43,974 nt of DNA from assembly GCA_947463095.1 (NCBI GenBank), contig CANHRE010000012.1, forward strand, positions 1 through 43,974. The letters run 5' to 3'. Numbering within the stretch: position 1 is the first letter of the stretch; the number at the start of each line of letters is the position of its first letter. The notes under the pieces were generated by a model. It searched no databases and was not told where the DNA came from. It was given only the letters and a program-made list of their open reading frames with translations. Shown here piece after piece: positions 9,351 to 18,029 of the stretch. The DNA comes from Flavobacteriales bacterium. Its GTDB lineage: Bacteria > Bacteroidota > Bacteroidia > NS11-12g > UBA955. Made by a program: the position numbers and the translations under genes.

Positions 9351-10373
9351 ATGAGCTATCGCCTGCGAAACGCTGCATACCTTTTAAGCTTCACTCCGGC
9401 AGTATTGGTTATTTACGGAAACCTGCACGGTACCTGGTTTAGTTGGTTAAACATCATCTACTCCCTAGTTCTACTCGGTATGATTGAATCATTCACCGGA
9501 AGTTCCGATGCCAACGAGCACAGCGCAGCAAAAGACCCATTCCCTGAAATGATTCTATTCGGCCATGTGCTTAGCCATACGGCAAGCCTGTATTCTTTAT
9601 TCTTTGGCATCAGGATGGGCATTTTGGAGGGCCCGTGGTTAATCGGGGCAATTTTAAGTACCGGTGTGGCAGCAGGCTCCTCGGGCATCATCGTTGCCCA
9701 TGAACTCATTCATAAAGCCAATCCTTTCAAGCGCTTCCTCGGAAGGTATTTGCTGGCAAGTACCGGAAATTTCTATTTCTATGTGCATCACCTGAGGATT
9801 CACCACCGCGACGTAGCCACAACACAGGATGCAGCCACTGCAAGAAAGGGCGAATCTCTGTATGCCTTTTTTCTGCGCTCCGTGCGGGAACAAATAACTC
9901 AATCTGCAGCCAGCGAACACAAAAGAACCGGAGGGAAATCCTGGGGCCTTAATCACGAACTAACCAAAGCACTGTTTATGGTGCTGATGGTAGCACTGAC
10001 AGTGTGGTGGTTTTCCGGCATAACCGGACTGCTCAGCTGGATGGGAATGGGTTTATTCGCCAATTTCCTGCTGGAATACGTCAACTATATTGAACATTAT
10101 GGACTGAGCCGCAATCCCGGAACCCGGGTGAATGAATGGCACAGCTGGAGTTGCGACAAGCACATCAGCCGATTCCTGCTAATTGACCTAAGTCGCCATG
10201 CCGACCACCACAACGTGGCTTCCAAGCCTTACCATACCTTAATATCCTATGAACAGGGGCCTCAGCTGCCAGGAGGTTATGCCAGCCTAATTCTGCCCGC
10301 CTTGATTCCCCAATGGTGGTTTCGGATTACCCACCCCATTCTAGCTGTTATTGAAAAAGAAAAAGCAGCCTGA
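9351..10373 (+). CDS. alkB: AlkB-type alkane 1-monooxygenase (membrane diiron)
   Basis: AlkB inserts one oxygen atom into the terminal carbon of n-alkanes, using a histidine-bound diiron centre in the inner membrane and electrons from rubredoxin. The 340-residue protein has about six hydrophobic segments. The histidine motifs are in the expected order: HELIHK (117-122), HHLRIHHRDVAT (146-157), NYIEHYGL (245-252) and SRHADHH (281-287), followed by the family-typical GPQLPGGY. It is about 60 residues shorter than Pseudomonas AlkB, mostly at the N-terminus, which is common for Bacteroidota members. No rubredoxin, rubredoxin reductase or alcohol dehydrogenase lies nearby. A related desaturase or xylene-type hydroxylase is possible, but the NYIEHYGL motif favours AlkB. 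Expression seems independent of its neighbours. Confidence 0.85.
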   Translation: MSYRLRNAAYLLSFTPAVLVIYGNLHGTWFSWLNIIYSLVLLGMIESFTGSSDANEHSAAKDPFPEMILFGHVLSHTASLYSLFFGIRMGILEGPWLIGAILSTGVAAGSSGIIVAHELIHKANPFKRFLGRYLLASTGNFYFYVHHLRIHHRDVATTQDAATARKGESLYAFFLRSVREQITQSAASEHKRTGGKSWGLNHELTKALFMVLMVALTVWWFSGITGLLSWMGMGLFANFLLEYVNYIEHYGLSRNPGTRVNEWHSWSCDKHISRFLLIDLSRHADHHNVASKPYHTLISYEQGPQLPGGYASLILPALIPQWWFRITHPILAVIEKEKAA

Positions 10374-10424
10374 GGATTAAACCTGAGATAGGTACCGGCA
10401 TCAAAAATCAAACGAGTTGAACTA

Positions 10425-10985
10425 TTGCTGCCGGGTGATGAAATAACAGACGATGCCGTACTGATTCGTGAAATGGCGGATGAACAGCTTAGGGAAAGGG
10501 CTTTCATGACTTTGGTTTCTCGATATAAACAGCGCGTTTATCTTCATGTTAGAAGCATCCTTCACCATCATGACGATGCCCACGATGCTGCTCAGAATAC
10601 CTTCATCAAGTTATGGGAAAAACACCACATGTTCAAAGGAAACTCCAGCGTATATACGTGGTTGTATCGCATTGCCAGCAATGAGGCACTGACCATCCTC
10701 AGAAAAAGAAAAAAAATGCCTCAACCCTTTGCCGACGGTATGAACGACCTTGGTGTTTCAGGCCTGTTTCACCATGCAAGTCCGGGTAGCATAGAACAAA
10801 AGCTGGAACGCGCCATCCAAAACCTCCCCAATAAGCAGCGAATGGTATTTTGTCTGCGATATTTTCAGAACATCAGTTATGCTGAATTGTCTGCCTTTCT
10901 GAATACCAGCGAAAGCGCGCTTAAGGCGAATTACCATTTTGCCCTAAAGAAAATTGAAAAACAACTTAAGGAAGGCGCTTTTTAA
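10425..10985 (+). CDS. ECF-type RNA polymerase sigma factor
   Basis: This 186-residue protein has the two-domain layout of extracytoplasmic-function sigma factors. Region 2 includes DDAHDAAQNTFIKLWE and the SSVYTWLYRIASNEAL segment that melts and reads the -10 element. Region 4 ends with LPNKQRMVFCLRY, NISYAELSAFLNTSESALKA and a helix-turn-helix that reads the -35 element. The start is a TTG at 10425, because family members have the DDAVLIREMAD segment upstream of the first internal ATG. Two genes follow on the same strand, a small membrane protein and a Spy-like periplasmic protein, forming the three-gene ECF operon seen in other Bacteroidota. Its target promoters are unknown. Confidence 0.9.
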   Translation: MLPGDEITDDAVLIREMADEQLRERAFMTLVSRYKQRVYLHVRSILHHHDDAHDAAQNTFIKLWEKHHMFKGNSSVYTWLYRIASNEALTILRKRKKMPQPFADGMNDLGVSGLFHHASPGSIEQKLERAIQNLPNKQRMVFCLRYFQNISYAELSAFLNTSESALKANYHFALKKIEKQLKEGAF

Positions 10986-11025
10986 ACCTATTTGTACTGT
11001 ACTCATCAAAACACAAGTATCCGCA

Positions 11026-11490
11026 ATGAACCCGGAAGCATTTAAACACTCAGAGCCCGATTTCAGTCCTCCTGTTCAGTACATGGACAACTTTGAACAG
11101 GAGCTTATGAACCGCATCCATCAGCGCAGGAAGCCTTCTGTTTTTATGGCCGCCAGAAGTTGGTCTTCCATTTTAACGGCAGCGTGTATGGTAGGCCTGT
11201 TATGTGTCGCTGGCTGGAACCTTAATCTGATAATGGGCCACCCGAACCGAATGGATTCCACAGCACAGCAGCCATTTTTTCATCTAATCCCGGATGCGGA
11301 AACGGGCATTCTCAACGATGAAGAACTGTTGGAATGGATCGAATATCCAACTCCGTCAAACAATCAGCCCCATAAGTTGAACAACAATACAAAAGCCGCG
11401 ATGCCAGATGTGCTCAGCACGGATGACCTGGTTGATGCCGGACTTATTGAACCGGAAGACCCGGCATTGAATCTGGAAGGAATTTTCTAA
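11026..11490 (+). CDS. small single-TM protein, possible anti-sigma factor
   Basis: I recognise no named family. The ATG at 11026 gives 154 residues: a cytoplasmic stretch of about 45 residues, one membrane helix (about 46-70, SSILTAACMVGLLCVAGW) and an acidic outer tail ending in NLEGIF. A longer frame beginning at 10954 would overlap the sigma factor gene and is not needed. Its place directly behind the ECF sigma factor suggests a partner or anti-sigma role. However, the cytoplasmic part is short and lacks the HxxxCxxC zinc motif of common anti-sigma domains, so this rests on position only. Confidence 0.75.
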   Translation: MNPEAFKHSEPDFSPPVQYMDNFEQELMNRIHQRRKPSVFMAARSWSSILTAACMVGLLCVAGWNLNLIMGHPNRMDSTAQQPFFHLIPDAETGILNDEELLEWIEYPTPSNNQPHKLNNNTKAAMPDVLSTDDLVDAGLIEPEDPALNLEGIF

Positions 11491-11502
11491 CACCGAACAT
11501 TG

Positions 11503-12009
11503 ATGCAAACCACAAGAATCATATTGTCGTTTATCCTAAGCTCCTGCTGCATGCAGGTGGCAATGGCGCAAACCCAGCCCGATCCTAAGAAGCAAGCTTT
11601 GGAACAGTTGCGCCAAATGAGGAAACAAATGCTCATCGAAAAATTAGCCCTCAGCGATGAAGAACAAAAGAATTTTCTCCCTGTGTATGAAGCATTTAAG
11701 GAGGAAGACCGGTTGCTTTTGGCCGCTTTCAGGCAGAAATATAAGAAGAACGCCGTCATTTACATGACTGAAGAACAGGCCAGGGTGTATCTTGAAGACC
11801 TTATAAAACTGAAGGATGCCCAATGGCTGCTTCAGAAGAACTATTACACAAAATTCCTGGCCGTGTTACCCGCCAAGAAGGTGGCTATGCTTTCCCAGGT
11901 CGAAAAAGAAATTCAGCTGGCCATCAAAATGAAACTGAGGCCCATGCACCAAGCGCCAAATAGACCACAAGGCCCTCCGCCTCCTTCCGATGTACAAGAC
12001 GACGAATAA
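11503..12009 (+). CDS. Spy/CpxP-like periplasmic protein of the ECF operon
   Basis: The 168-residue product has a signal peptide (cleavage after AMAQ) and is otherwise alpha-helical and highly charged. Two segments, KLALSDEEQKNFLPVY and MTEEQARVYLEDLI, resemble the LTxxQ repeats of Spy and CpxP, the periplasmic chaperones and envelope-stress sensors. The tail is proline-rich (PQGPPPPSD). The ATG at 11503 is preferred over the adjoining TTG at 11500. It is the third gene of the ECF sigma operon; similar third genes in flavobacteria are annotated as sensors of the sigma factor. A role in envelope stress sensing is inferred. It ends seven bases from the convergent peptidase gene. Confidence 0.8.
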   Translation: MQTTRIILSFILSSCCMQVAMAQTQPDPKKQALEQLRQMRKQMLIEKLALSDEEQKNFLPVYEAFKEEDRLLLAAFRQKYKKNAVIYMTEEQARVYLEDLIKLKDAQWLLQKNYYTKFLAVLPAKKVAMLSQVEKEIQLAIKMKLRPMHQAPNRPQGPPPPSDVQDDE

Positions 12010-12016
12010 CCTACTT

Positions 12017-14191
12017 TTAAAGGTTTTCCTCAATAAAGCGGGTCATTCGGCGGTACAGGTGCAACCTTGAGTTACCGCCGTAAATGCCGTGGTTTTTATC
12101 GGGATAGAATTCAGCATCGAAATCAACGTTCGCTTCAATCATCGCCCTCACCATCTCGGCAGTATTCTGAAAGTGCACGTTGTCGTCTGCTGTTCCGTGT
12201 ATGATCAGGTAAGCTCCCTTGATGTTCGAAACATAGTTCACCGGTGAGTTTTCATCATATCCAACGTGGTTGTCCTGCGGTTTGCGCAAATACCGTTCTG
12301 TGTAAATATTGTCATAGTAACGCCAATTGGTTACGGGAGCTACGGCAATAGCCATTTTGAACACCTCCGGTGATTTGGACAGGCATAAACTGCTCAGGTA
12401 ACCACCGAAACTCCAACCCCAAATTCCAATGCGGCTTGTGTCTAAATAGGAACAGTTTCGGCTGAACCATTGGGCTGCTTCTGCCTGATCTTCCTGTTCC
12501 AGTTTCCCCAGCTGCAGGTAGGTGCACTTCTTGAAGGAAGCACCCTTGTGTCCCGTGCCACGGTTATCTACGGAAACAACGATATATCCTTTCTGTGTCA
12601 GCATCTGATGCCACAAATAGTTGGCGCCACTCCATCGGTTATTTACCGTATTTGCGCCAGGGCCACCGTACACATGCATCAGTACCGGATATTTCTTCGT
12701 GCTGTCAAAATCAGGTGGCAGCATCATCCAGTAATGCAACTCCGTGCCATTGGCAAGGTTCAGTGTTCCGAAGCGCGCCTTTCCCAGATTAAATGAGCTC
12801 AGGGTTTCGCTGAGCTTGCGGTTTTGTTCAAGAATTTCTTTCTTCTGCTGACCTAGGGCCACCAGGCTGATTACTTCAGGTTTCGTATAAGTACTATGCC
12901 TGTCTACGTAGTATTTATTGCCCGGCAACAGGGTAATGGCGTGATGTCCGGGCTCCGGTGTCAGACAAGTGGCTTTCCTGCCATCGATGCCAATAGAATA
13001 AAAATGCGTTTCCAGAGGACTGATCTGATAGGAAGAATAGTAAATCAGGCCCTTGTTTTCATCCACACCATCCAATGACTCCAAGTCCCAGGCGCCTTGT
13101 GTTATCGGTTTGCGTTTACCTGTTTTGGTATCGTAAACCCAGATATGTCGATAACCTGATAAATCGCTGGTGAACAGGAATTGGGTGCCATTGGCCAGGA
13201 AATACAAGTCATCGGAAATGTCGATGTAGGTATTGCTGATTTCTTCGAGCACCACCTGCCCTGTTCCTGTTTCCGCGTTAAAGTACAGGAGTTCCCAATG
13301 GTTCTGGGTCCTGTTCAGGCGCTGCACGGACAGCACCTTGCTGTTCCCGGTCCATTTGATACGGGGCAGGTACTGATCTCGTTCACTCCCGGTTTCACAG
13401 CGCATCGAATATCTGAAATTCAGGTTGTATACATATACATCCACTTTGGCATTATCCTCTCCCGCTTTGGGGTATTTCCATTGTGTCCGTTCAGGATACA
13501 GGGAACCGTACATATCCATGCCGAATTCCTTCACTGCTGATTCATCAAATCGGTAATAGGCGATGAAAGATCCGTCAGGGCTCCATTCAAAACCCCTGCT
13601 CATGCTGAATTCTTCCTCATAGACCCAGTCAACTGCGCCATTAATGATGAAACCCGGTTTGCCATCGTTTGTAATTTGACTCACCGCTCCGGTGCTCAGG
13701 TTTTGTATCAACAGATTGTTGTTGTACACAAAGGCCACTTTAGACCCATCGGGGCTTAGTGTTGCATACATCACTTTGTCACGGAAAATCTTCTTGATTA
13801 CTCCAGTTTGGGGATAGAATACATAGAAGTCCGATTTTGAAGAATGACGGTAAATCTGTTCCGATGCTGCAGATATCAACAGCACCTGCTCATCTTTACT
13901 AAAGGTATAATCTTCGGCATTGATGGCTTTGCCTTCGTAGATGAGCCTGGAGAAATCTGCAATCAGGGTTGGCGTGTCTTTCTCACCTAAAGGGATATAG
14001 GGAACAGCCATCAGGCGATTCTCTATAAATTTAGCGTAATGAAGCCCGTCCTTCATGCCCTGAAAACCGGCAAATGAAGCAGCCCTGAAGGTTCCCTTAT
14101 TCCAGATGTCTTCCAGTGTAATGTTTTTCTGTGCCCAGGCGGGTGCCAGGAGGCAGAGCAAACCCATTCCGGCGATGATTCTTTTGTTCAT
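12017..14191 (-). CDS. dipeptidyl-peptidase IV-type serine peptidase (family S9B)
   Basis: This exported peptidase would remove N-terminal dipeptides, typically X-Pro, from peptides in the periplasm. It has 724 residues with a signal peptide (cleavage after APAWA). The N-terminal two-thirds is the DPPIV beta-propeller, with the substrate-binding double glutamate likely in DWVYEEEF (about 190-197). The C-terminal alpha/beta-hydrolase has the triad S594 (GWSFGGY), D669 (GTADDNVHF) and H701 (KNHGIYGG). The Asp-His spacing of 32 equals that of human DPP4 (708 and 740). The gene lies 19 bases downstream of kup on the same strand and may be read from the kup promoter. There is no metabolic link that I can see between the two. 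Confidence 0.95.
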   Translation of the reverse strand: MNKRIIAGMGLLCLLAPAWAQKNITLEDIWNKGTFRAASFAGFQGMKDGLHYAKFIENRLMAVPYIPLGEKDTPTLIADFSRLIYEGKAINAEDYTFSKDEQVLLISAASEQIYRHSSKSDFYVFYPQTGVIKKIFRDKVMYATLSPDGSKVAFVYNNNLLIQNLSTGAVSQITNDGKPGFIINGAVDWVYEEEFSMSRGFEWSPDGSFIAYYRFDESAVKEFGMDMYGSLYPERTQWKYPKAGEDNAKVDVYVYNLNFRYSMRCETGSERDQYLPRIKWTGNSKVLSVQRLNRTQNHWELLYFNAETGTGQVVLEEISNTYIDISDDLYFLANGTQFLFTSDLSGYRHIWVYDTKTGKRKPITQGAWDLESLDGVDENKGLIYYSSYQISPLETHFYSIGIDGRKATCLTPEPGHHAITLLPGNKYYVDRHSTYTKPEVISLVALGQQKKEILEQNRKLSETLSSFNLGKARFGTLNLANGTELHYWMMLPPDFDSTKKYPVLMHVYGGPGANTVNNRWSGANYLWHQMLTQKGYIVVSVDNRGTGHKGASFKKCTYLQLGKLEQEDQAEAAQWFSRNCSYLDTSRIGIWGWSFGGYLSSLCLSKSPEVFKMAIAVAPVTNWRYYDNIYTERYLRKPQDNHVGYDENSPVNYVSNIKGAYLIIHGTADDNVHFQNTAEMVRAMIEANVDFDAEFYPDKNHGIYGGNSRLHLYRRMTRFIEENL

Positions 14192-14210
14192 GGATGTTTC
14201 CTCAATTGAA

Positions 14211-16154
14211 TTAACGCTGCACCCTGCGAAGGTCTACCCGTGTTCTTGGTTGAATAACCAATGGCACCAACTCTTCCGTAACCACACTTTCGTCCAGTCC
14301 GAACCATTTTTCCGGACTTCCGGTAATTCCTTTCAGGGCCATATAGGTATTCATTACAAACTGGTCGGCTACAGGAAGTTCATTCTCTACGCTTAGTTCT
14401 TCTTCAATAATAACAAAGCGAAAATCGCCGATGTAGTTCGGATCATTGAAGGCGTGGTAATGAGGATCTAGTTTGATTTCACCTTTTTGCACCATCTCTT
14501 CAATCACCAGCCTAAGGAAGTAACTGATGCGCTGCTGCACCCTGAAGCCCAGTTTAAAGCGCACCCTGATGATGTCATCTTTAGCAATCACATGGGCGGT
14601 ATATTCCATGGTATAGGGCTCATCGGTTACATCCACATTGACAAACCAGTAAAAATCTGCGCGCTTGGGCCTTTTTTGAAGAATAGAATACAGTATTGTC
14701 TGCTCTACTTCATCGTCGTTATGCGCTTTGCTTAGATAAACAAGATGGGTAGCAAATTTCGGCAGCGATGTATCCTTACTTAAAGATATCAGCTTGTCTT
14801 TATGGCTGTTTACTTTCACAAATTCAATAAGGCGTTTCTTAATCACTGCGGCACGGAAGCACACATACATCAAAGCTATGAAGATAGCGGCAATGAGCAG
14901 GGCGATGAAACCACCCTTTGCAAACTTCAGCAGGTTGGAATAGAGGAAGGCAAGTTCTACAACCACAAAAACTGAAAGCACCAGAACGATAAGAATATCA
15001 TGGACCTTTCTTTTCTTTAAGTAATATCCTAAAAGAATGGTGGTCATGAGCATCGCCAGGTTAATGGCTAAACCATAAGCATTCTCCATGCTGCTTGACT
15101 CTTTAAAATACAGAACAACGGCTACGCATCCTAACCAGAGCGACAAATTCACCAGAGGTATATAAATCTGCCCTTTGAAGTTGCTTGGAAATTTCACCGT
15201 CATCTTGGGGAATAAGTGCAGGCGAATGGCTTCTGAAACGAGGGTAAAGGCACCGGAAATAACGGCCTGACTTGCTACAATGGTTGCTATGGTTGAAATG
15301 GCAATTCCTGCCAGCAAAAACCAATCAGGCATCAGGGCAAAAAACGGTCTTTGATCTTCACCAAGGGTGCGACCATCCATGGTCATCAGCCAGCCGGCCT
15401 GTCCCAGGTAATTTAAGACAAGACAAACTTTAACATATATCCATGAAACACGTACATTCTGCTTCCCGCAATGCCCAAGGTCGCTGTACAAAGACTCCGC
15501 TCCGGTACTGCACAAAAAAACCGCCCCCAACAAGGCAAATCCTCCTGGATAATGAGCCAGCAGCTGGTATGCATATTTTGGATTAATGGCCGACAGTACA
15601 TCTGGATGTTGCGTTAATCCAGAGATACCCAGAACGGCAAGCATGGTGAACCAAATCAACATCACCGGGCCGAATGCTTTTCCAACAACGTTGGTACCAA
15701 CACGTTGAAACAGGAAAATGAGAGAAACAATCAGCAGCACAATGGGAACCGTAGGAATATTGCTGTTGATTGCACTCAAACCTTCGATTGCCGAAGAAAC
15801 AGAGATAGCAGGTGTGATGATACCGTCTGCCATTGCCATACCACCTCCAACTATTGCTGCAATAATCAGGTTCTTATATCTGCGACGGAGCAACTGATAC
15901 AATGAAAAGACACCTCCTTCACCTTTATTATCAGCGTTGAGGATAATCCAAACGTATTTAATGGTGGTTTGCAGGGTGAGTGTCCAGAACACGCACGAAA
16001 CACCTCCGTAAACAAGTTCTTTAGAGATGGTACTATGGCCAATGATGGCTGAAAAAACGTACAGTGGTGAAGTACCGATATCACCAAAGATGATTCCTAA
16101 AGTAACAAGCAGACCGGCGCCTGACAGTTTTTGTATGCTATGCTGGTGTGGCAT
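14211..16154 (-). CDS. kup: Kup-type potassium uptake protein
   Basis: Kup is a proton-coupled, low-affinity potassium importer of the KUP/HAK/KT family in the inner membrane. The 647 residues match the usual 620-650. The signature GIIFGDIGTSPLYVF is at about 21-35, NKGEGGVFSLYQLLRRR follows the second hydrophobic segment, and about 12 membrane helices run to about residue 440. A hydrophilic C-terminal domain of about 200 residues follows, as in the family. A TAAATTCG box lies 13 bases upstream of the ATG. The gene is separated from the mevalonate operon by 42 bases that contain part of an inverted repeat. Confidence 0.97.
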   Translation of the reverse strand: MPHQHSIQKLSGAGLLVTLGIIFGDIGTSPLYVFSAIIGHSTISKELVYGGVSCVFWTLTLQTTIKYVWIILNADNKGEGGVFSLYQLLRRRYKNLIIAAIVGGGMAMADGIITPAISVSSAIEGLSAINSNIPTVPIVLLIVSLIFLFQRVGTNVVGKAFGPVMLIWFTMLAVLGISGLTQHPDVLSAINPKYAYQLLAHYPGGFALLGAVFLCSTGAESLYSDLGHCGKQNVRVSWIYVKVCLVLNYLGQAGWLMTMDGRTLGEDQRPFFALMPDWFLLAGIAISTIATIVASQAVISGAFTLVSEAIRLHLFPKMTVKFPSNFKGQIYIPLVNLSLWLGCVAVVLYFKESSSMENAYGLAINLAMLMTTILLGYYLKKRKVHDILIVLVLSVFVVVELAFLYSNLLKFAKGGFIALLIAAIFIALMYVCFRAAVIKKRLIEFVKVNSHKDKLISLSKDTSLPKFATHLVYLSKAHNDDEVEQTILYSILQKRPKRADFYWFVNVDVTDEPYTMEYTAHVIAKDDIIRVRFKLGFRVQQRISYFLRLVIEEMVQKGEIKLDPHYHAFNDPNYIGDFRFVIIEEELSVENELPVADQFVMNTYMALKGITGSPEKWFGLDESVVTEELVPLVIQPRTRVDLRRVQR

Positions 16155-16167
16155 GGATTTAATGGAG

Positions 16168-16175
16168 CGAATTTA
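16168..16175 (-). promoter_or_regulatory. -7 box TAAATTCG before kup
   Basis: On the minus strand TAAATTCG (16175-16168) matches TAnnTTYG and ends 13 bases before the kup ATG. No TTG is seen at 19-21 bases upstream, so the match is partial. Confidence 0.4.
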
Positions 16176-16188
16176 GAAGAAACAGCCG

Positions 16189-16214
16189 TTTCTGAATCAG
16201 GGTTGATTCAGAAA
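16189..16214. repeat. 11-bp perfect inverted repeat over the UbiA stop codon
   Basis: Bases 16189-16199 are the exact reverse complement of 16204-16214, with a four-base loop. The hairpin covers the stop codon of the prenyltransferase gene. On the minus strand the T-run lies before, not after, the stem, so it is not a standard intrinsic terminator. It may mark or protect the 3' end of the mevalonate operon mRNA. Confidence 0.6.
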
Positions 16215-17081
16215 AAAAAGATTGGTCAAAGCCAGCAGTATGACCAGGCGCATCAAGGCATGGGCATGAACAATGCGCAGGCGGTCGAAACGGAAAAACT
16301 CCCATATCACTGCCAGAAAATTCAAGGCCGAAGTAATAAGCAGCATGACTCCGAACAGACTATGCTGCTTTGGAAGCCAAAGCAGCAGCACAGGCAGCAG
16401 TGAACTGAAGAAAACCAGCAACAGCAAGCGCAGAAGGCGTTTTTCGCCCAAGGCGACGGCCATGGTGGCATATCCATAAATCACATTGCCCTTCTGGGCT
16501 ACCAGATCCTTGATTCCCTCGCGCATGAACAAAAGCAACATGAAGTACACGCCGTATAAAATCAATTCCTGGCTGTAATGACCATAATGCAATCCTACAG
16601 AAACCAATGATATTACAGACAATATCGACGCGCTGATTTCCCTGATTACAGGCTTTTTCTGCAGTTTATGAGAATACAGCCACAGCCCCATGGCAAAAGC
16701 ACACATAAACAGAAATACCCGAAAACCGGCCATGGCGGCGAGCGATAGCGCCAAAAGATTGAGCAAAACATAAAAGCGAAGGGCGAAATCCTTCCCCAGC
16801 AAGCCTTGAATTTTCAATCTTTGGGGATGATTGATGGCATCCCGTTCCAAATCGTAAAAACTGTTGATGATGAATCCTGCAGAAATGATGAAGGAAGTGC
16901 AAACTACAATCACATGCAGCCTGCTGTCGTACAAAATCCCCGGAAATCCTGTTTTTTGAGAGAATACAAACGCTGCTGCCAGATATTGAACCAGTAGTGT
17001 GAGCAGCACAATCTGCCACCTCACCAACTGCAACAGGGCAATCCATTTCAAGAGCGTACGTGATCTTGAACGGACTTCCAT
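16197..17081 (-). CDS. UbiA-family prenyltransferase
   Basis: UbiA proteins are membrane enzymes that attach an isoprenyl chain to an acceptor. The 294-residue protein has 8-9 hydrophobic segments. The first Asp motif is NSFYDLERD (N73, D77, D81), a variant of NDxxDxxxD. The second motif is weakened: REGIKDLVAQKGN (187-199) keeps D192 but has A195 and N199 where the family normally has Asp. It is the last gene of the mevalonate operon, three bases behind the mevalonate kinase gene. The same kinase-UbiA order in flavobacteria is usually annotated as geranylgeranylglycerol-phosphate geranylgeranyltransferase. The true acceptor here is unknown, and the altered motif leaves activity uncertain. 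Confidence 0.85.
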   Translation of the reverse strand: MEVRSRSRTLLKWIALLQLVRWQIVLLTLLVQYLAAAFVFSQKTGFPGILYDSRLHVIVVCTSFIISAGFIINSFYDLERDAINHPQRLKIQGLLGKDFALRFYVLLNLLALSLAAMAGFRVFLFMCAFAMGLWLYSHKLQKKPVIREISASILSVISLVSVGLHYGHYSQELILYGVYFMLLLFMREGIKDLVAQKGNVIYGYATMAVALGEKRLLRLLLLVFFSSLLPVLLLWLPKQHSLFGVMLLITSALNFLAVIWEFFRFDRLRIVHAHALMRLVILLALTNLFFLNQP

Positions 17082-17084
17082 TGT

Positions 17085-18029
17085 CTAAAAACGATAAATA
17101 ACTTCTAAACTGTGCCCTTCCAACTTGTGCCGGGCCAGTTCCAAATCCTGAGTGAATCCCAGAATAAATCCTCCACCCCCGCTTCCGCATAATTTCAAAA
17201 AGTAGGCGTTAGACTCGATACCTTCTTTCCAAAGTTTTTCGAATGAATCAGGGATCATAGGCCTGAAATTCTCAAGGAACAATGTTGATAATTCCTTAAG
17301 ATTTTGGAACAAGGGTTTGGGGTCGCGGTTCAGAAAGGCGCGAATACATTCGTCGTTGTATTTGACCAATTGTTGCTTAATCATATTCCGGAACCCTTCG
17401 TGTTTCAATTTCTCCAGAAAGATGCTCACCATGCTGCTGGTTTTGCCGGGGGCTCCGGTATCCAACAGAAAGATGCCACCTTTACCGGTGTTGTTTTCCG
17501 TAGGTAAGCCTACCGTTCCCAAATCGTCTCTGGAGCGAATCAGCACCGGAAGGTTCAGGTAACATATTAAGGGGTCCAGCCCGCTGCTCTTCCCGTGGAA
17601 ATGACTTTCCAACCGGGAAAAAACCGTTTTCAGATGCAACAAGGAATCTGCATCGGAACACGCCTCACCTACCGGTTTATCCGCCGCATAACGGTCATAG
17701 ATGGCCGCCACTACGGCACCGCTGCTTCCTACGCCAAAACCCTGAGGAATGCTGCTGTCAAAGTACATACCCTTGGCCAAATCGGTTTGAAACCTGTCCA
17801 GCTCCATGGCGCAAGGCAATTGCTGATTTTGCTCCAGCGAACGAAGGAACAGGTAAAAATCTTCAAGCGCCTTATTCGAGGATTGAGCTTCAGGATGATC
17901 CTGTTGCGGAAACAGTATTTTTCCTTTGTAAAAATTGAAAGGTATACTTAATCCCATGGAATCTTCGATGATTCCGTATTCTCCGAACAAGAGAATCTTT
18001 GCATAAAAAAGGGGATGTGTATTGTTCAT
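17085..18029 (-). CDS. mvk: mevalonate kinase (GHMP kinase family)
   Basis: It phosphorylates mevalonate at C5 with ATP, in the cytosol. The 314-residue protein starts at the ATG at 18029, which overlaps the mvaD stop as ATGA; a longer frame from 18086 would run well inside mvaD. The N-terminus AKILLFGEYGIIEDS is the first GHMP motif. PQGFGVGSSGAVVAAIY is the ATP-binding glycine/serine loop. HGKSSGLDP supplies the catalytic Asp in the form typical of mevalonate kinases (family HGKPSGID). LCGSGGGGFILGF is the third motif. The HGKxSGxD form separates it from the other GHMP kinase of the operon. Confidence 0.88.
   Translation of the reverse strand: MNNTHPLFYAKILLFGEYGIIEDSMGLSIPFNFYKGKILFPQQDHPEAQSSNKALEDFYLFLRSLEQNQQLPCAMELDRFQTDLAKGMYFDSSIPQGFGVGSSGAVVAAIYDRYAADKPVGEACSDADSLLHLKTVFSRLESHFHGKSSGLDPLICYLNLPVLIRSRDDLGTVGLPTENNTGKGGIFLLDTGAPGKTSSMVSIFLEKLKHEGFRNMIKQQLVKYNDECIRAFLNRDPKPLFQNLKELSTLFLENFRPMIPDSFEKLWKEGIESNAYFLKLCGSGGGGFILGFTQDLELARHKLEGHSLEVIYRF

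Noticed and set aside
12004-12030. Possible weak hairpin between the Spy-like gene and the peptidase gene
   Set aside because: Five pairs only, mostly within coding sequence; no clear termination signal.
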